A program made the translations under genes and the position numbers. A DNA stretch of 32,671 nt from positions 1 to 32,671 of the forward strand of contig NZ_JADEXD010000067.1 of NCBI RefSeq assembly GCF_015207285.1, in the 5' to 3' direction. Below the pieces are notes generated by a model. That model saw only the letters and a program-made list of their open reading frames with translations. It was not told where the DNA came from and made no database searches. This document shows positions 25,187 to 32,671 of this stretch, piece after piece. How positions within the stretch are numbered: position 1 is the stretch's first letter; each line of letters begins with the position of its first letter. Source of the stretch: Tychonema sp. LEGE 07203. Lineage in GTDB: Bacteria > Cyanobacteriota > Cyanobacteriia > Cyanobacteriales > Microcoleaceae.

Positions 25187-25265
25187 GAATATCTCAGTTT
25201 TGCATTTATAGTGCGAGCGTTTCCGCTCGCGTATTGTACCTTTTTGCAAAACTGAGATGCTTCCC
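25187..25265. repeat. Nested palindromic element in convergent gap
   Basis: ATCTCAGTTTTGCA (25191-25204) is exactly mirrored at 25245-25258, with GGGAA/TTCCC further out. In the middle GCGAGCG (25213-25219) and CGCTCGC (25224-25230) form a second perfect stem with a TTTC loop. It lies between the RND gene and convergent sufS. It could end transcription from both sides or be a small mobile palindrome. Confidence 0.85.
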
Positions 25266-25294
25266 ATACGCACCTTATCAACTTACCCCATCAT

Positions 25295-26545
25295 CTAACT
25301 GAAAAAGTCGATCGTCTCTTTCAACGCTTTCACAAACACATCAATCTCCTCATAGGTATTGTAAAAATACAAACTCACCCGTGCAGTAGATGAAATGTTC
25401 AAATAGCGGTGCAAAGCTTGCGTGCAGTGATGCCCGGAACGAATCGCGACCCCCTCCTGATCCAACAGAGTAGACAAGTCTTGAGGGTGAATTTCTCCCG
25501 CAGTAAATGCCGCCAAAGCTGCCCTACCTTCGCCGTTGCTGTCGGGTTGCGGCCCGTAAATTTTAATCTGTGGAATTTGTCGCAATTGTTGGAACAGATA
25601 AGCCGTCAATTCGGCTTCGCAAGCATGAATCTTATCCATGCCAATGTTATTAAGATAATCGATTGCCGCACCAAGGGCGATCGCCTCCCCGATTGCCGGA
25701 GTCCCCGCCTCAAACTTGTGAGGCAAATCTGCATAGGTAGAATATTCGAGAAAAACATCAGCAATCATCTCGCCGCCGCCAAAAAACGGAGGCATTTCTC
25801 TCAATAAATCCAGTTTACCGTACAAAAAACCGATACCAGTCGGAGCGCACATTTTGTGGCCCGAAGCCACCAGCCAATCGCAATCCATTGCTTGCACATC
25901 TACTACCATGTGCGGCACGCTTTGGCAAGCATCTATTAAAACTTTTGCGCCGAAACGGTGGGCAATTTTGCAGATTTCTTTAACCGGATTGATACAACCC
26001 AAAGTATTGGAAACGTGAACGATTGAAACCAACTTAGTTTTATTTGAAATCAGCGTTTTAAACTGTGCTAAATCAAACTCCTGAGTCTCCGTCAACTCCA
26101 CAAACTTGAGCACCGCGCCAGTTTTTTGAGCAATCATTTGCCAAGGCACCAGATTGCTGTGGTGTTCCATCACCGACAGGATGATTTCATCTCCCGCTTG
26201 CAGATTGTTTAAACCCCAAGAATAAGCAACCAAATTAATCGCTTCGGTGGCGTTGCGAGTGTAAACAATTTCTTGCCGCGAAGCCGCATTGATAAACGCT
26301 GCAACTTTATCTCTGGCACCTTCGTAAGCATCAGTCGCTTTAGCGCTGAGAGAGTGAGCGCCGCGGTGGACGTTAGCATTGTATTGTTCGTAGTAATCGC
26401 GCCAAGCATTGAGTACAGCCAGAGGTTTTTGGGAAGTAGCTGCATTGTCTAAATAAACTAGGGGTTTCCCGTTGACTTTTTGATTCAAAATTGGGAAGTC
26501 TGCGCGAACTTTTGAGGCTAAGGTTTTTTCTTGAATAAGTGTCAT
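25295..26545 (-). CDS. sufS: Cysteine desulfurase SufS
   Basis: PLP enzyme that takes sulfur from cysteine for Fe-S assembly, 416 aa, class II (SufS/CsdB). N-terminal [29 protein letters not shown] is typical in content; the PLP-binding Lys is K231 in [13 protein letters not shown], and the sulfur-accepting Cys is C374 in the short loop RSGHHCTQ, as in SufS rather than IscS. The frame is open to 26731 but that part lies over the end of sufD; ATG 26545 gives the family start. It is the last gene of sufBCDS, 97 bases after sufD. SufE, the usual sulfur acceptor, is not in this window. Confidence 0.96.
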   Translation of the reverse strand: MTLIQEKTLASKVRADFPILNQKVNGKPLVYLDNAATSQKPLAVLNAWRDYYEQYNANVHRGAHSLSAKATDAYEGARDKVAAFINAASRQEIVYTRNATEAINLVAYSWGLNNLQAGDEIILSVMEHHSNLVPWQMIAQKTGAVLKFVELTETQEFDLAQFKTLISNKTKLVSIVHVSNTLGCINPVKEICKIAHRFGAKVLIDACQSVPHMVVDVQAMDCDWLVASGHKMCAPTGIGFLYGKLDLLREMPPFFGGGEMIADVFLEYSTYADLPHKFEAGTPAIGEAIALGAAIDYLNNIGMDKIHACEAELTAYLFQQLRQIPQIKIYGPQPDSNGEGRAALAAFTAGEIHPQDLSTLLDQEGVAIRSGHHCTQALHRYLNISSTARVSLYFYNTYEEIDVFVKALKETIDFFS

Positions 26546-26570
26546 ATTTTTTGAAGTTAGTGTTAATTTT

Positions 26571-26591
26571 GTGCGGGCTAGAAGCCCGCAC
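26571..26591. repeat. GTGCGGGCT hairpin in sufD-sufS spacer
   Basis: GTGCGGGCT and AGCCCGCAC form a perfect 9-bp stem with an AGA loop, midway between the sufD stop and the sufS start. It resembles the widespread cyanobacterial GTGCGGGC palindromes. There is no T-run, so it more likely protects or tunes the message than ends it. Confidence 0.85.
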
Positions 26592-26642
26592 CACAAAACA
26601 TTGATATTTGTGGAACAGGCTTCGACGCTGTTGCTAATTCCT

Positions 26643-27965
26643 TTATCCCTGCACGCCCACACAGGTAGAAAGCATTTTTGCCACGCCAATAATCGGCAGT
26701 TGATTGAGAATTTCCGCCGCAAAAGCATCAATCAGCAAATAGCGGCTTCTGTCTAAATCCAAACCGCGACTTTGCAAGTAAAAAAGCTCGTCATCTTCTA
26801 ACTGGCTGACAGTTGCACCGTGGGAACATTTAACGTTGTCAGCCACAATTTCTAGCTGCGGTTTGGTATCGACGCGAGCTCTGGGCGACAGCAACAAATT
26901 CCGGCTCAACTGTCCGGCATCTGTCAATTGTGCGGCTTTGCGAACGAAAACTTTGCCGTTAAATACTGCACGAGCTTTGTTGCCGACAATGCACTTGTGT
27001 AATTGCTTACTTGTACCGTGAGGGTAATTGAAATCGATTAAACTGTGAGTGTCAGATAACTGTTCGCCAAAGGCTATGGTTAAACCGTTTAAATTTGTTT
27101 CGGTGCCTTCGCCGCGCTGAAAGACTTCTAAATTGTGGCGCGATATTTTGCCGCCCAAGCTGATAGCATGACAAGTATAGCGGCTGTTGCGAGATTGGAC
27201 GATCGCACTTTTGCCGATATGAACTGCATCCAAAGCTTCGCGCTGAAGCCGAACATGGTTGACAGCGGCGTTTTCGCCGACAACAACCTCCGTCACAGCA
27301 TTCGTAAAAGCGGGTACATTACCGAGAGTTGCGTAATCTTCTATTAGCGTTATATTGCTTCCAGGCTCTGCGATAACCACACAGTGCGGCTGACACATGG
27401 TTGGAGATGCACCTGGTGCCGTCAGGAACAGCAAGTGAATCGGAAGGTCGATCGACTTATTGGCCGGTACGAGCACCACCGCAGAATCGGCTAAACCCGC
27501 CACATTTAGCGCGGTAAACACCTCTGTTTGCTGTTTGTGCTGGCTCAAAACATCGGTGATGCGCGATCGATATTTTTCCGGTACATTAGATAAATTACCT
27601 GCATAAAAGTCCGGCAAATTCACCGTTGACAAATCCGGTGCATAAAAACCGTTGACAAATACCAATCTCAACGGTAAATCATCCCGATTCTTCACAGGCA
27701 TAACAATATCAGCCAGCTTAACCGTTGACTGATAGCTTTGCGGTACATGAAAAGGAACTTGCAACATCGACGACAAATCAGTAAAGCGCCATTCCTCATC
27801 CCTCACTGAGGGAAAACTCGCAGCAAGCACGTATTCAGTCGCCGCATCCCGCAAATCCTGCAACCCGTAAGCCGAACCTTTGCCATTAGCAACATCCAAC
27901 TTGCTGCACTGATTCACCAAATTAGCCAAAAACATTTCTTTAGTAGCAACTTGCGTATTTATCAT
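26643..27965 (-). CDS. sufD: Fe-S assembly scaffold subunit SufD
   Basis: SufD, partner of SufB in the SufBC2D scaffold complex, 440 aa. The C-terminal half holds the SufB/SufD beta-helix core with the markers [22 protein letters not shown] in content, [22 protein letters not shown] in content, and [27 protein letters not shown] before the C-terminal helices; the N-terminal ~150 residues are helical. ATG 27965 overlaps the sufC stop by four bases (ATGA), which implies translational coupling and settles the start over the longer frame at 28004. Length is normal. Confidence 0.96.
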   Translation of the reverse strand: MINTQVATKEMFLANLVNQCSKLDVANGKGSAYGLQDLRDAATEYVLAASFPSVRDEEWRFTDLSSMLQVPFHVPQSYQSTVKLADIVMPVKNRDDLPLRLVFVNGFYAPDLSTVNLPDFYAGNLSNVPEKYRSRITDVLSQHKQQTEVFTALNVAGLADSAVVLVPANKSIDLPIHLLFLTAPGASPTMCQPHCVVIAEPGSNITLIEDYATLGNVPAFTNAVTEVVVGENAAVNHVRLQREALDAVHIGKSAIVQSRNSRYTCHAISLGGKISRHNLEVFQRGEGTETNLNGLTIAFGEQLSDTHSLIDFNYPHGTSKQLHKCIVGNKARAVFNGKVFVRKAAQLTDAGQLSRNLLLSPRARVDTKPQLEIVADNVKCSHGATVSQLEDDELFYLQSRGLDLDRSRYLLIDAFAAEILNQLPIIGVAKMLSTCVGVQG

Positions 27966-28753
27966 CGCGCCCCAACTCCTGCTGCTTCCTCTTCCACAAC
28001 CCAATCATAACCGCGCTCTTCCAATTCCAGCGCCAACTCTTTCGGGCCAGTCAAGATAATTCTACCAGCTTCCATGACATGAATAAAATCAGGAATAATG
28101 TAATTCAACAACCGCTGATAGTGAGTAATCACCAACATACAATTTTTAGCACTTGACAACTGATTCACCCCGCCGGCGACAATTTTAAGAGCATCGATAT
28201 CCAAACCAGAATCAGTTTCGTCCAAAATAGCTAATTTAGGATCGAGTATAGCCATTTGCAAAATCTCATTCCGCTTTTTCTCGCCGCCAGAAAAACCTTC
28301 ATTGACGCTGCGGTTCAAGAAAGAGTCATTCATCTTGACAATTTCCAGCTTTTCCTCGACAAAATCTTGGAAATCAAAAGCATCCAATTCTTCCAAGCCG
28401 CGATGTTTGCGGTGTGCGTTGTAAGCCACCCGCAAGAAATCCAGATTGCTAACGCCCGGAATTTCCAAAGGATATTGGAATGCTAGAAACACGCCCGCCA
28501 AAGAACGTTCTTCTGGCGGTAATTCTAGGAGGTTTTGTCCCAAAAATGTAACTTCTCCGTCCGTTACCGTATAAGCAGGATGACCGGCTAATATTTTGGA
28601 TAAGGTGCTTTTCCCTGAACCGTTCGGCCCCATGATGGCGTGAATTTCGCCGGATTTAATTTCTAGGTTTAAACCTTTCAGGATTTGGGTATCTTCCACA
28701 TTCGCAGTTAAATTGCGGACGGATAGAACTACTGGACTATTTTCAACAATCAT
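27962..28753 (-). CDS. sufC: Fe-S assembly ATPase SufC
   Basis: Soluble ABC-type ATPase of the SufBCD complex, 263 aa. Walker [13 protein letters not shown] follows IHAIM near residue 40; the signature reads [12 protein letters not shown], and Walker B is [16 protein letters not shown], followed by the switch His in [10 protein letters not shown]. There are no membrane segments. ATG 28753 is the only sensible start, with a purine run (AAAAAAAGAG) before it. It is second in the sufBCDS operon but separated from sufB by 302 bases of repeats; its stop overlaps sufD. Confidence 0.97.
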   Translation of the reverse strand: MIVENSPVVLSVRNLTANVEDTQILKGLNLEIKSGEIHAIMGPNGSGKSTLSKILAGHPAYTVTDGEVTFLGQNLLELPPEERSLAGVFLAFQYPLEIPGVSNLDFLRVAYNAHRKHRGLEELDAFDFQDFVEEKLEIVKMNDSFLNRSVNEGFSGGEKKRNEILQMAILDPKLAILDETDSGLDIDALKIVAGGVNQLSSAKNCMLVITHYQRLLNYIIPDFIHVMEAGRIILTGPKELALELEERGYDWVVEEEAAGVGAR

Positions 28754-28809
28754 CTCTTTTTTTCCTTTGCCTCAATGCACTTCACAATTGTTTTCTCTTT
28801 GTTTTCTAG

Positions 28810-28923
28810 TTCCTAGGCAGAGCCTAGGAATGCGTGTCACCAGGCTCTGCCTCGTCAAAAACCTGGGAGAGAAATGCGAGGCAGAGCCTCTAGATATGCG
28901 TTACCAGGCAGAGCCTGGGAACG
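28810..28923. repeat. Cluster of AGGCAGAGCCT palindromes in the sufB-sufC spacer
   Basis: Four related units: TTCCTAGGC/GCCTAGGAA around AGA (28810-28830), CCAGGCTCTGCCT near 28840-28853, GAGGCAGAGCCTC (28878-28890), and CCAGGCAGAGCCTGG with GTTA/GAAC flanks (28899-28923). All share the GGC-AGA-GCC core (or its complement) and match the palindrome at 10584-10608. Confidence 0.88.
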
Positions 28924-28931
28924 AGGGTTCG

Positions 28932-29055
28932 GGAGTTGAGAAGAAAGAAAAAAGTTTGATAAGTTTTCTTCCTTCTTCCTTCTAGGAGTTGAGAAGAAAG
29001 AAAAAAGTTTGATAAGTTTTCTTCCTTCTTCCTTCTTCCTTCTTCCTTCTTCCTT
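28932..29055. repeat. 53-bp tandem duplication plus CTTCTTC tract at sufB 3' end
   Basis: A unit starting GGAGTTGAGAAGAAAG is present at 28932-28984 and again at 28985-29036, nearly identical. Each ends in TTCTTCC heptamers, and the second continues as TTCTTCC repeats to the sufB stop codon at 29056-29058. Together with the palindromes it fills the 302-base gap; no gene is seen. Confidence 0.92.
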
Positions 29056-30495
29056 CTATCCGACACTTCCTTCCAGCTTCAGACTCAGCAACTTGTCAGC
29101 TTCCGCTGCAAATTCCATCGGTAACTGATTGAAAACATCTTTACAGAAACCGCTAATCATCATTGAAATCGCATCTTCTGCAGAAATTCCCCGCTGTGCG
29201 AAGAAGAACAATTGCTCTTCCCCTATTTTGGAAGTCGAAGCTTCGTGTTCCACTTTAGCAGTATTGTTCTGCACTTGAATGTAGGGGAAAGTATTTGCTT
29301 GAGCGTTGTCGCCAATCAACATCGAGTCGCACTGAGAATAGTTGCGAGAGCCTTTAGAGTTGGGCCCCATTTTCACTAAGCCGCGATAGCTGTTTGCAGA
29401 ATTACCCGCCGAAATTCCCTTAGAAATAATGGTGCTGCGAGTATTTTTGCCGACGTGGATCATTTTGGTGCCGGTGTCTGCTTGCTGCTTGTTATTTGTC
29501 AGGGCTACCGAGTAGAATTCGCCTACGGAGTTGTCGCCGACTAACACGCAACTGGGATATTTCCAAGTAATCGCCGAACCGGTTTCTACTTGCGTCCAAG
29601 AAATCTTAGAATTGACTCCTTGGCACAAACCGCGCTTTGTCACAAAGTTGTAAATTCCGCCTTTACCGTTGGCGTCGCCGGCATACCAGTTTTGGACTGT
29701 TGAGTATTTGATGTCGGCATTGTCCATTGTTACCAATTCCACGACGGCGGCGTGCAGTTGGTTGGTGTCAAACATCGGGGCGGTGCAGCCTTCGAGGTAA
29801 GACACAGAGCTGTTTTCTTCTGCGATAATTAGGGTGCGCTCGAACTGGCCGGAATCTTCGTTGTTGATGCGGAAATAGGTTGACAATTCCATCGGGCATT
29901 TTACGCCTTTGGGAATGTAAACGAAGGAACCATCGGTGAATACGGCGGAGTTGAGGGCTGCGAAAAAGTTGTCGCCGACTGGTACGACGCTGCCGAGATA
30001 TTTTTCGATTAGTTCGGGATAATCTTTGATGGCTTCTGTGATGGAACAGAAGATAACGCCGTCTTTGGCTAGTTTTTCTCTAAAGGTTGTGGCAATTGAA
30101 ACGCTGTCGAAAACAACATCGACGGCGACATTTCCCAGTCGTTTTTGTTCGGATAGGGGAATTCCTAATTTCTCGAAGGTTTCTAATAGTGTCGGATCAA
30201 CTTCGTCCAAACTGTTGAGCTTTTTGGGCTTTTGTTTTGGTGCGGAGTAGTAGATAATGTTTTGGTAGTCGATCGCCGGATAGTTGACGTGGGGCCAGGT
30301 GGGCTCGGTCATTGTCAGCCACTTGCGATATGCTTTGAGGCGGAATTGCAGCATGAATTCCGGTTCGTTTTTCTTGGAGGAAATCAGCCGTACTACATCT
30401 TCGCTCAAGCCGCGGGGGATGGTGTCTGACTCGATGTCGGTGACGAAACCGTATTTGTAGTCCTGGTTGACTAGGGTTGTGACTGTAGTGCTCAT
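29056..30495 (-). CDS. sufB: Fe-S assembly scaffold subunit SufB
   Basis: Main scaffold protein of the SufBC2D complex, 479 aa, the standard length. Markers include [21 protein letters not shown] near the N terminus (quoted in content), [39 protein letters not shown], and the C-terminal [17 protein letters not shown] with the conserved HEAS region used in cluster assembly. It is the first gene of the operon and divergent from sufR, with two SufR operator-like sites in the 183-base gap. ATG 30495 has no obvious ribosome-binding site. The stop codon lies directly against an STRR tract. Confidence 0.97.
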   Translation of the reverse strand: MSTTVTTLVNQDYKYGFVTDIESDTIPRGLSEDVVRLISSKKNEPEFMLQFRLKAYRKWLTMTEPTWPHVNYPAIDYQNIIYYSAPKQKPKKLNSLDEVDPTLLETFEKLGIPLSEQKRLGNVAVDVVFDSVSIATTFREKLAKDGVIFCSITEAIKDYPELIEKYLGSVVPVGDNFFAALNSAVFTDGSFVYIPKGVKCPMELSTYFRINNEDSGQFERTLIIAEENSSVSYLEGCTAPMFDTNQLHAAVVELVTMDNADIKYSTVQNWYAGDANGKGGIYNFVTKRGLCQGVNSKISWTQVETGSAITWKYPSCVLVGDNSVGEFYSVALTNNKQQADTGTKMIHVGKNTRSTIISKGISAGNSANSYRGLVKMGPNSKGSRNYSQCDSMLIGDNAQANTFPYIQVQNNTAKVEHEASTSKIGEEQLFFFAQRGISAEDAISMMISGFCKDVFNQLPMEFAAEADKLLSLKLEGSVG

Positions 30496-30595
30496 GATTT
30501 TGCGGGTTGAGTGTTCTGGATAGGTCTCTCAAGGATGGCAGGCGCGGAACTGTCGGGGGCCCGGCGAGTTCTGGGGGCTGCTCGGAAAAGTTAAA

Positions 30596-30648
30596 CAACA
30601 GGTTTGTTGCTTTAGTATATTTAAGCTACATTAACAACAGCGATCTTG
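30596..30648. promoter_or_regulatory. Paired SufR operator sites between sufB and sufR
   Basis: CAAC-AGGTTT-GTTG at 30596-30609 exactly matches the CAAC-N6-GTTG inverted repeat described for SufR binding in Synechocystis. A second, imperfect site CAAC-AGCGAT-CTTG lies at 30635-30648, 39 bases on (about four helical turns). TATATT at 30616-30621, between them, is a candidate -10 box. This fits autorepression of sufR and repression of sufBCDS. Confidence 0.8.
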
Positions 30649-30678
30649 TCAAAGTCAAATTAATATTTTTTTGTGAAG

Positions 30679-31371
30679 ATGATGGAGACTACTCAGCAGA
30701 CTTCCACGAAACAAGACATCCTGCAATATTTGCTCAAGGGGGGTCAAGGGACGGCTCTTGAGTTGGCGGAGTCTTTGGAGATGAGCCCGCAGGCGATTCG
30801 CCGTCATTTGAAGGATTTGGAGGCGGAGGGGCTGATTCGGTATCAGTCGGTTCAGGCTGGTATGGGGCGACCGCAGCATATTTATGAGCTTACCAGTCTG
30901 GGGCGCGATCGTTTCCCGAACCGTTACGGCGATTTTGCTGTGTCTTTTTTGGATACTTTGGCGGAAACCGTCGGCCGCGAGCAAGTGATTTCTATTCTGC
31001 AAAAGCAGTGGGAGCGCAAGGCGATGGAGTACCGCCGGCTGGTGGGTGCGGGTTCGCTGCAAGAGAGGGTGATTAAGTTGGTGGAACTCCGCAGGGCTGA
31101 AGGTTATATGGCTGAGTGTTATCCTGTAGAATCTGTAGAGGTTGGAATGTGCGATCGCGATGTTAAGGGCGATCGATTTGTGTTGATGGAACACAACTGT
31201 GCTATTTCTAATGTGGCGGAAACTTTTCCGAGTGTTTGCGGCAATGAGTTGGAAATGTTTGCGGCTGTGTTGCCGGATTGTACTGTGGAGCGGACTCACT
31301 GGATTATTGATGGGGAACACCGCTGCGGTTATTTGATTGCTAGGAAGAAGGAAGTAGTCAGTAGTCAGTAG
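30679..31371 (+). CDS. sufR: SufR, Fe-S-sensing repressor of the suf operon
   Basis: A 230-aa DNA-binding repressor. The N-terminal winged helix (about residues 8-75) has TKQDILQYLLKGGQGTALEL in content and SPQAIRRHLKDLEAEGLIRY. The C-terminal part holds the cluster ligands C174, C187, C201 and C216, spaced exactly CX12CX13CX14C as in SufR. Family knowledge: holo-SufR with a 4Fe-4S cluster represses sufBCDS, and cluster loss under iron or oxidative stress relieves it. The frame begins at GTG 30673; ATG 30679 or 30682 fits other SufR starts better. The last five codons before TAG come from an AGTAGTC repeat tract, so the C terminus (VVSSQ) is probably repeat-derived. Confidence 0.95.
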   Translation: MMETTQQTSTKQDILQYLLKGGQGTALELAESLEMSPQAIRRHLKDLEAEGLIRYQSVQAGMGRPQHIYELTSLGRDRFPNRYGDFAVSFLDTLAETVGREQVISILQKQWERKAMEYRRLVGAGSLQERVIKLVELRRAEGYMAECYPVESVEVGMCDRDVKGDRFVLMEHNCAISNVAETFPSVCGNELEMFAAVLPDCTVERTHWIIDGEHRCGYLIARKKEVVSSQ

Positions 31372-31540
31372 TCCGCAGTCAATAGTCCGTAGTCCGTAGT
31401 TGTTATTAGTTATTAGTCAGTAGTTATTAGTTATTAGTTATTAGTTATTCAACTCTCAGCAGTCAACTCTCAACAGTCAACTCTCAGCAGTCAACTCTCA
31501 GCAGTCAACTCTCAACTCTCAGCAGTCAACTCTCAACAAA
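31354..31540. repeat. Compound STRR from sufR stop to the next start
   Basis: AGTAGTC/GTAGTCC units begin inside the last codons of sufR (31354-~31400), followed by TTATTAG units (~31404-31449) and a 14-bp unit CAACTCTCAGCAGT repeated several times (~31449-31538). The next gene starts at 31546, directly after the tract. No other gene is seen. Confidence 0.9.
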
Positions 31541-31545
31541 TAACT

Positions 31546-31923
31546 ATGGAACCATTAGCAGATTTTTTAAAGCCGGAAGAGTGCGCCGAAGTTGATATGG
31601 CGCTGCTGTCGTCGAAGGAAAAGTTTTCGACTCGATTGGCAATTTATGGTTTGAGGGTGCTCAAGCAAATTGCTGGGGAGACTGGTTTGCCGATAACTGA
31701 GGTGTCTAACCAGCAGGTGATGGATTGGATTAAGAATGATGAGAGCATTCAACAGTCGATTCAAGTTGATGCTAGTTTTGAAAACTTTTTTACTAATTTG
31801 GTGGTTGCGTCTTTGCGACCGTTGAGGCAAATTGCGACAGAATCGGGAGGTGCGATCGAGCAATTAACAGTTAAGCAGGTTGTGGCGTGGTTTGAGAAGG
31901 ATGCGAAGATTCGCAGAGAGTAG
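31546..31923 (+). CDS. Small protein of two tandem ~42-residue units, unknown function
   Basis: I do not recognise a named family. The 125-aa protein has no signal or membrane segment. Residues 27-68 and 81-122 align without gaps at 17 of 42 positions; the shared pattern is LR-x-L-(K/R)-QIA-x-E-(T/S)-G, then QV-x-x-W and a D near the end. Each unit looks like two or three short helices closed by the Trp. The N-terminal 26 residues are acidic. ATG 31546 stands right after an STRR tract and has no ribosome site other than the repeat context, but the internal duplication argues that it is real and conserved. It lies in the same direction as sufR, 174 bases downstream. Confidence 0.72.
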   Translation: MEPLADFLKPEECAEVDMALLSSKEKFSTRLAIYGLRVLKQIAGETGLPITEVSNQQVMDWIKNDESIQQSIQVDASFENFFTNLVVASLRPLRQIATESGGAIEQLTVKQVVAWFEKDAKIRRE

Positions 31924-31977
31924 GGTATGGATGCGGCGTTTTTGGATTGGCGATCGGGCTGACGCGCTCAGACTCCC

Positions 31978-32041
31978 AGAAACCGGGTTTTTTCCGAATC
32001 TGTCGCCTGCAACGACATATTTTCATAAAAACCCGGTTTCT
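31978..32041. repeat. Nested inverted repeat AGAAACCGGGTTTTT before 5S gene
   Basis: AGAAACCGGGTTTTT (31978-31992) is exactly mirrored at 32027-32041. Inside, TGTCG (32001-32005) pairs with CGACA (32013-32017). It is 64 bases long, MITE-like in shape, and lies between the two-unit protein gene and the 5S promoter. It may also terminate the upstream transcript. Confidence 0.85.
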
Positions 32042-32093
32042 CGCCTCTCATCAGACTCCATGACATCATCGAAAAAAAGTTTTGACAAAGGGG

Positions 32094-32122
32094 TTGACAA
32101 ACTGGGGAGAGCTTGGTAAGGT
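32094..32122 (+). promoter_or_regulatory. Sigma-70-type promoter of the 5S rRNA gene
   Basis: TTGACA (32094-32099) is a perfect -35 box, followed by a 17-base spacer and TAAGGT (32117-32122) as -10. A second TTGACA occurs 12 bases upstream (32082-32087). The expected start near 32129 gives a leader of about 65 bases before mature 5S. Confidence 0.7.
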
Positions 32123-32194
32123 AATTAAGTCGAGCGAAAGAGATGCAGCGCATCAAATTTAACGCAGACACAAGATTCAAAGTTTATAAAGCTT

Positions 32195-32312
32195 TCCTGG
32201 TGCTTATGATGTAATGGAACCACTCCGATCCATCCCGAACTCGGTTGTTAAACGTTGCTATGGCGAAGATACTCGGCGGGTCACTGCCCGGTAAAATAGC
32301 TCGGTGCCAGGT
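32195..32312 (+). rRNA. rrf: 5S ribosomal RNA (stand-alone copy)
   Basis: About 118 bases with the conserved cyanobacterial 5S sequence: TCCTGGTGCTTATG at the 5' end, ATGGAACCACTCCGA, CATCCCGAACTCGG, GGTAAAATAGCTCGGTGCC near the 3' end. The ends pair (CCTGG with CCAGG) as helix I. No 23S rRNA 3' end lies upstream: the preceding 270 bases hold a protein gene end, a palindrome and a promoter. Ends are placed by the helix I pairing and could be off by a few bases. Confidence 0.93.
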
Positions 32313-32324
32313 TAATAATAAATT

Positions 32325-32366
32325 AAAGCTCTTTTCCCGCAACAACGGAAAAGGGCTTTAGTTTTT
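32325..32366 (+). terminator. Intrinsic terminator of the 5S rRNA gene
   Basis: AAAGCTCTTTTCC pairs with GGAAAAGGGCTTT (13 bp with one G-T pair) around a 9-base loop, followed by AGTTTTTT. It starts 13 bases past the 5S end and is a textbook intrinsic terminator. Confidence 0.88.
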
Positions 32367-32376
32367 TGGGGAGTTA

Positions 32377-32500
32377 GAAGCTCGGCGGTTGAAACCGCTC
32401 TGCAAGTCAAACGAAGTCCGGATGGTGCGCGGACTGAAGAAGCTCGGCGGTTGAAACCGCTCTGCAAGTCAAACGAAGTCCGGATGGTGCGCGGACTGAA
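32377..32500. repeat. Two exact 62-bp tandem copies after 5S gene
   Basis: The unit starting GAAGCTCGGCGGTTGAAACC occupies 32377-32438 and 32439-32500. Each copy has two hairpins: GCGGT/ACCGC around TGAA, and AGTCCG/CGGACT around a 9-base loop. With only two copies and no spacer it is not a CRISPR array. It fills the gap between the 5S terminator and the next gene. Confidence 0.92.
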
Positions 32501-32519
32501 GAATAAGAGGTAAAAATTT

Positions 32520-32671
32520 ATGAAGATTAGTTATGATTCAGACATTGATGCTCTCTACATTAGACTTGTAGAAGGCAAGCATCAGTGTCGCACTTTACAG
32601 TTAACTGACGAAATTGCTTTAAATATTGGGGAAAATGAGTTAAGCTGTTGTGCAAATAAACATTGTATATT
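32520..32671 (+). CDS. DUF2283-family protein, 5' part (cut by window end)
   Basis: The first 50 codons of a small protein whose start, KISYDSDIDALYIRLVEGK, then LTDEIALNIGENE, fits the DUF2283 family of ~60-80 aa proteins of unknown biochemical role, often found near small DUF4258-type partners. AGAGG lies ahead of ATG 32520. After GENE the usual family continuation (LVGIEIL-like) is not seen; it reads LSCCANKHCI, so the gene may be diverged or frameshifted here. The end is outside the window. Confidence 0.7.
   Translation, partial: MKISYDSDIDALYIRLVEGKHQCRTLQLTDEIALNIGENELSCCANKHCI

Noticed and set aside
30655-31320. 221-codon open frame on the minus strand over sufR
   Set aside because: Antisense to sufR with its full Cys motif; the product is a His/Leu/Arg-rich shadow.
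31924-32194. Possible 23S rRNA 3' end ahead of the 5S gene
   Set aside because: The stretch contains a palindrome and a promoter and none of the conserved 23S 3' sequence.
32377-32500. Repeat pair as a CRISPR array
   Set aside because: Only two directly abutting 62-bp copies without spacers, and no cas gene in the window.

Overview
The window is from a cyanobacterium, most likely a filamentous Oscillatoria/Microcoleus-type genome. The evidence is the gene content (psb29/thf1, a CpcT/CpeT bilin lyase, ndhS, sufR-sufBCDS, hemF, a ComFB-family protein), the many GCGATCGC (HIP1-like) octamers, and abundant short tandem repeats with a 7-bp period (STRRs) and small palindromic elements between genes. 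The genus is inference from general style, not from a search.

Layout. 1-5557: STRR at the left edge, a CPA2-type cation/proton antiporter with C-terminal RCK domains (minus), a membrane acyltransferase-3 protein, an exported M23 peptidase and a ComFB-family protein (all plus). 5916-10892: photosynthesis and cofactor genes, namely psb29/thf1 (minus), a CpcT/CpeT lyase (plus), a STAS anti-sigma antagonist and hemF (both minus), an Mrp/ApbC Fe-S carrier ATPase and ndhS (both plus). 11436-12819: an SDR-like NAD(P)-binding protein and a small secreted protein of unknown function. 12868-25111: a two-component system (NarL-type regulator and HisKA_3 kinase, minus) divergent from a Spy/CpxP-like lipoprotein, an RND membrane-fusion protein and two tandem, full-length RND pumps (plus). 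25295-31371: the canonical cyanobacterial suf locus, sufB-sufC-sufD-sufS on minus, with the repressor gene sufR divergent on plus and a recognisable pair of SufR operator sites between them. 31546-32671: a small protein built of two copies of one ~42-residue unit, a stand-alone 5S rRNA gene with its own promoter and terminator, a 62-bp tandem duplication and the start of a DUF2283 gene cut by the window end.

How the genes work together. The suf block makes Fe-S clusters and is controlled by SufR. The Mrp protein probably carries clusters, and NdhS, HemF, CpcT and Psb29 serve photosynthetic electron transport, tetrapyrrole supply and the antenna/PSII. The 12.9-25.1 kb block looks like an envelope-stress/efflux module. 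Its content (sensor pair, Spy-like protein, one adaptor plus two different RND subunits) parallels the BaeSR-Spy-MdtABC set of enterobacteria, although the sensor family differs and no outer-membrane channel gene is present here.

Nothing in the window is clearly a new defence or mobile system. The most unusual signals are the symmetrical 14-residue repeat hairpin in the RND adaptor, the repeat tracts that run directly into start and stop codons, the isolated 5S gene, and several nested palindromic elements.
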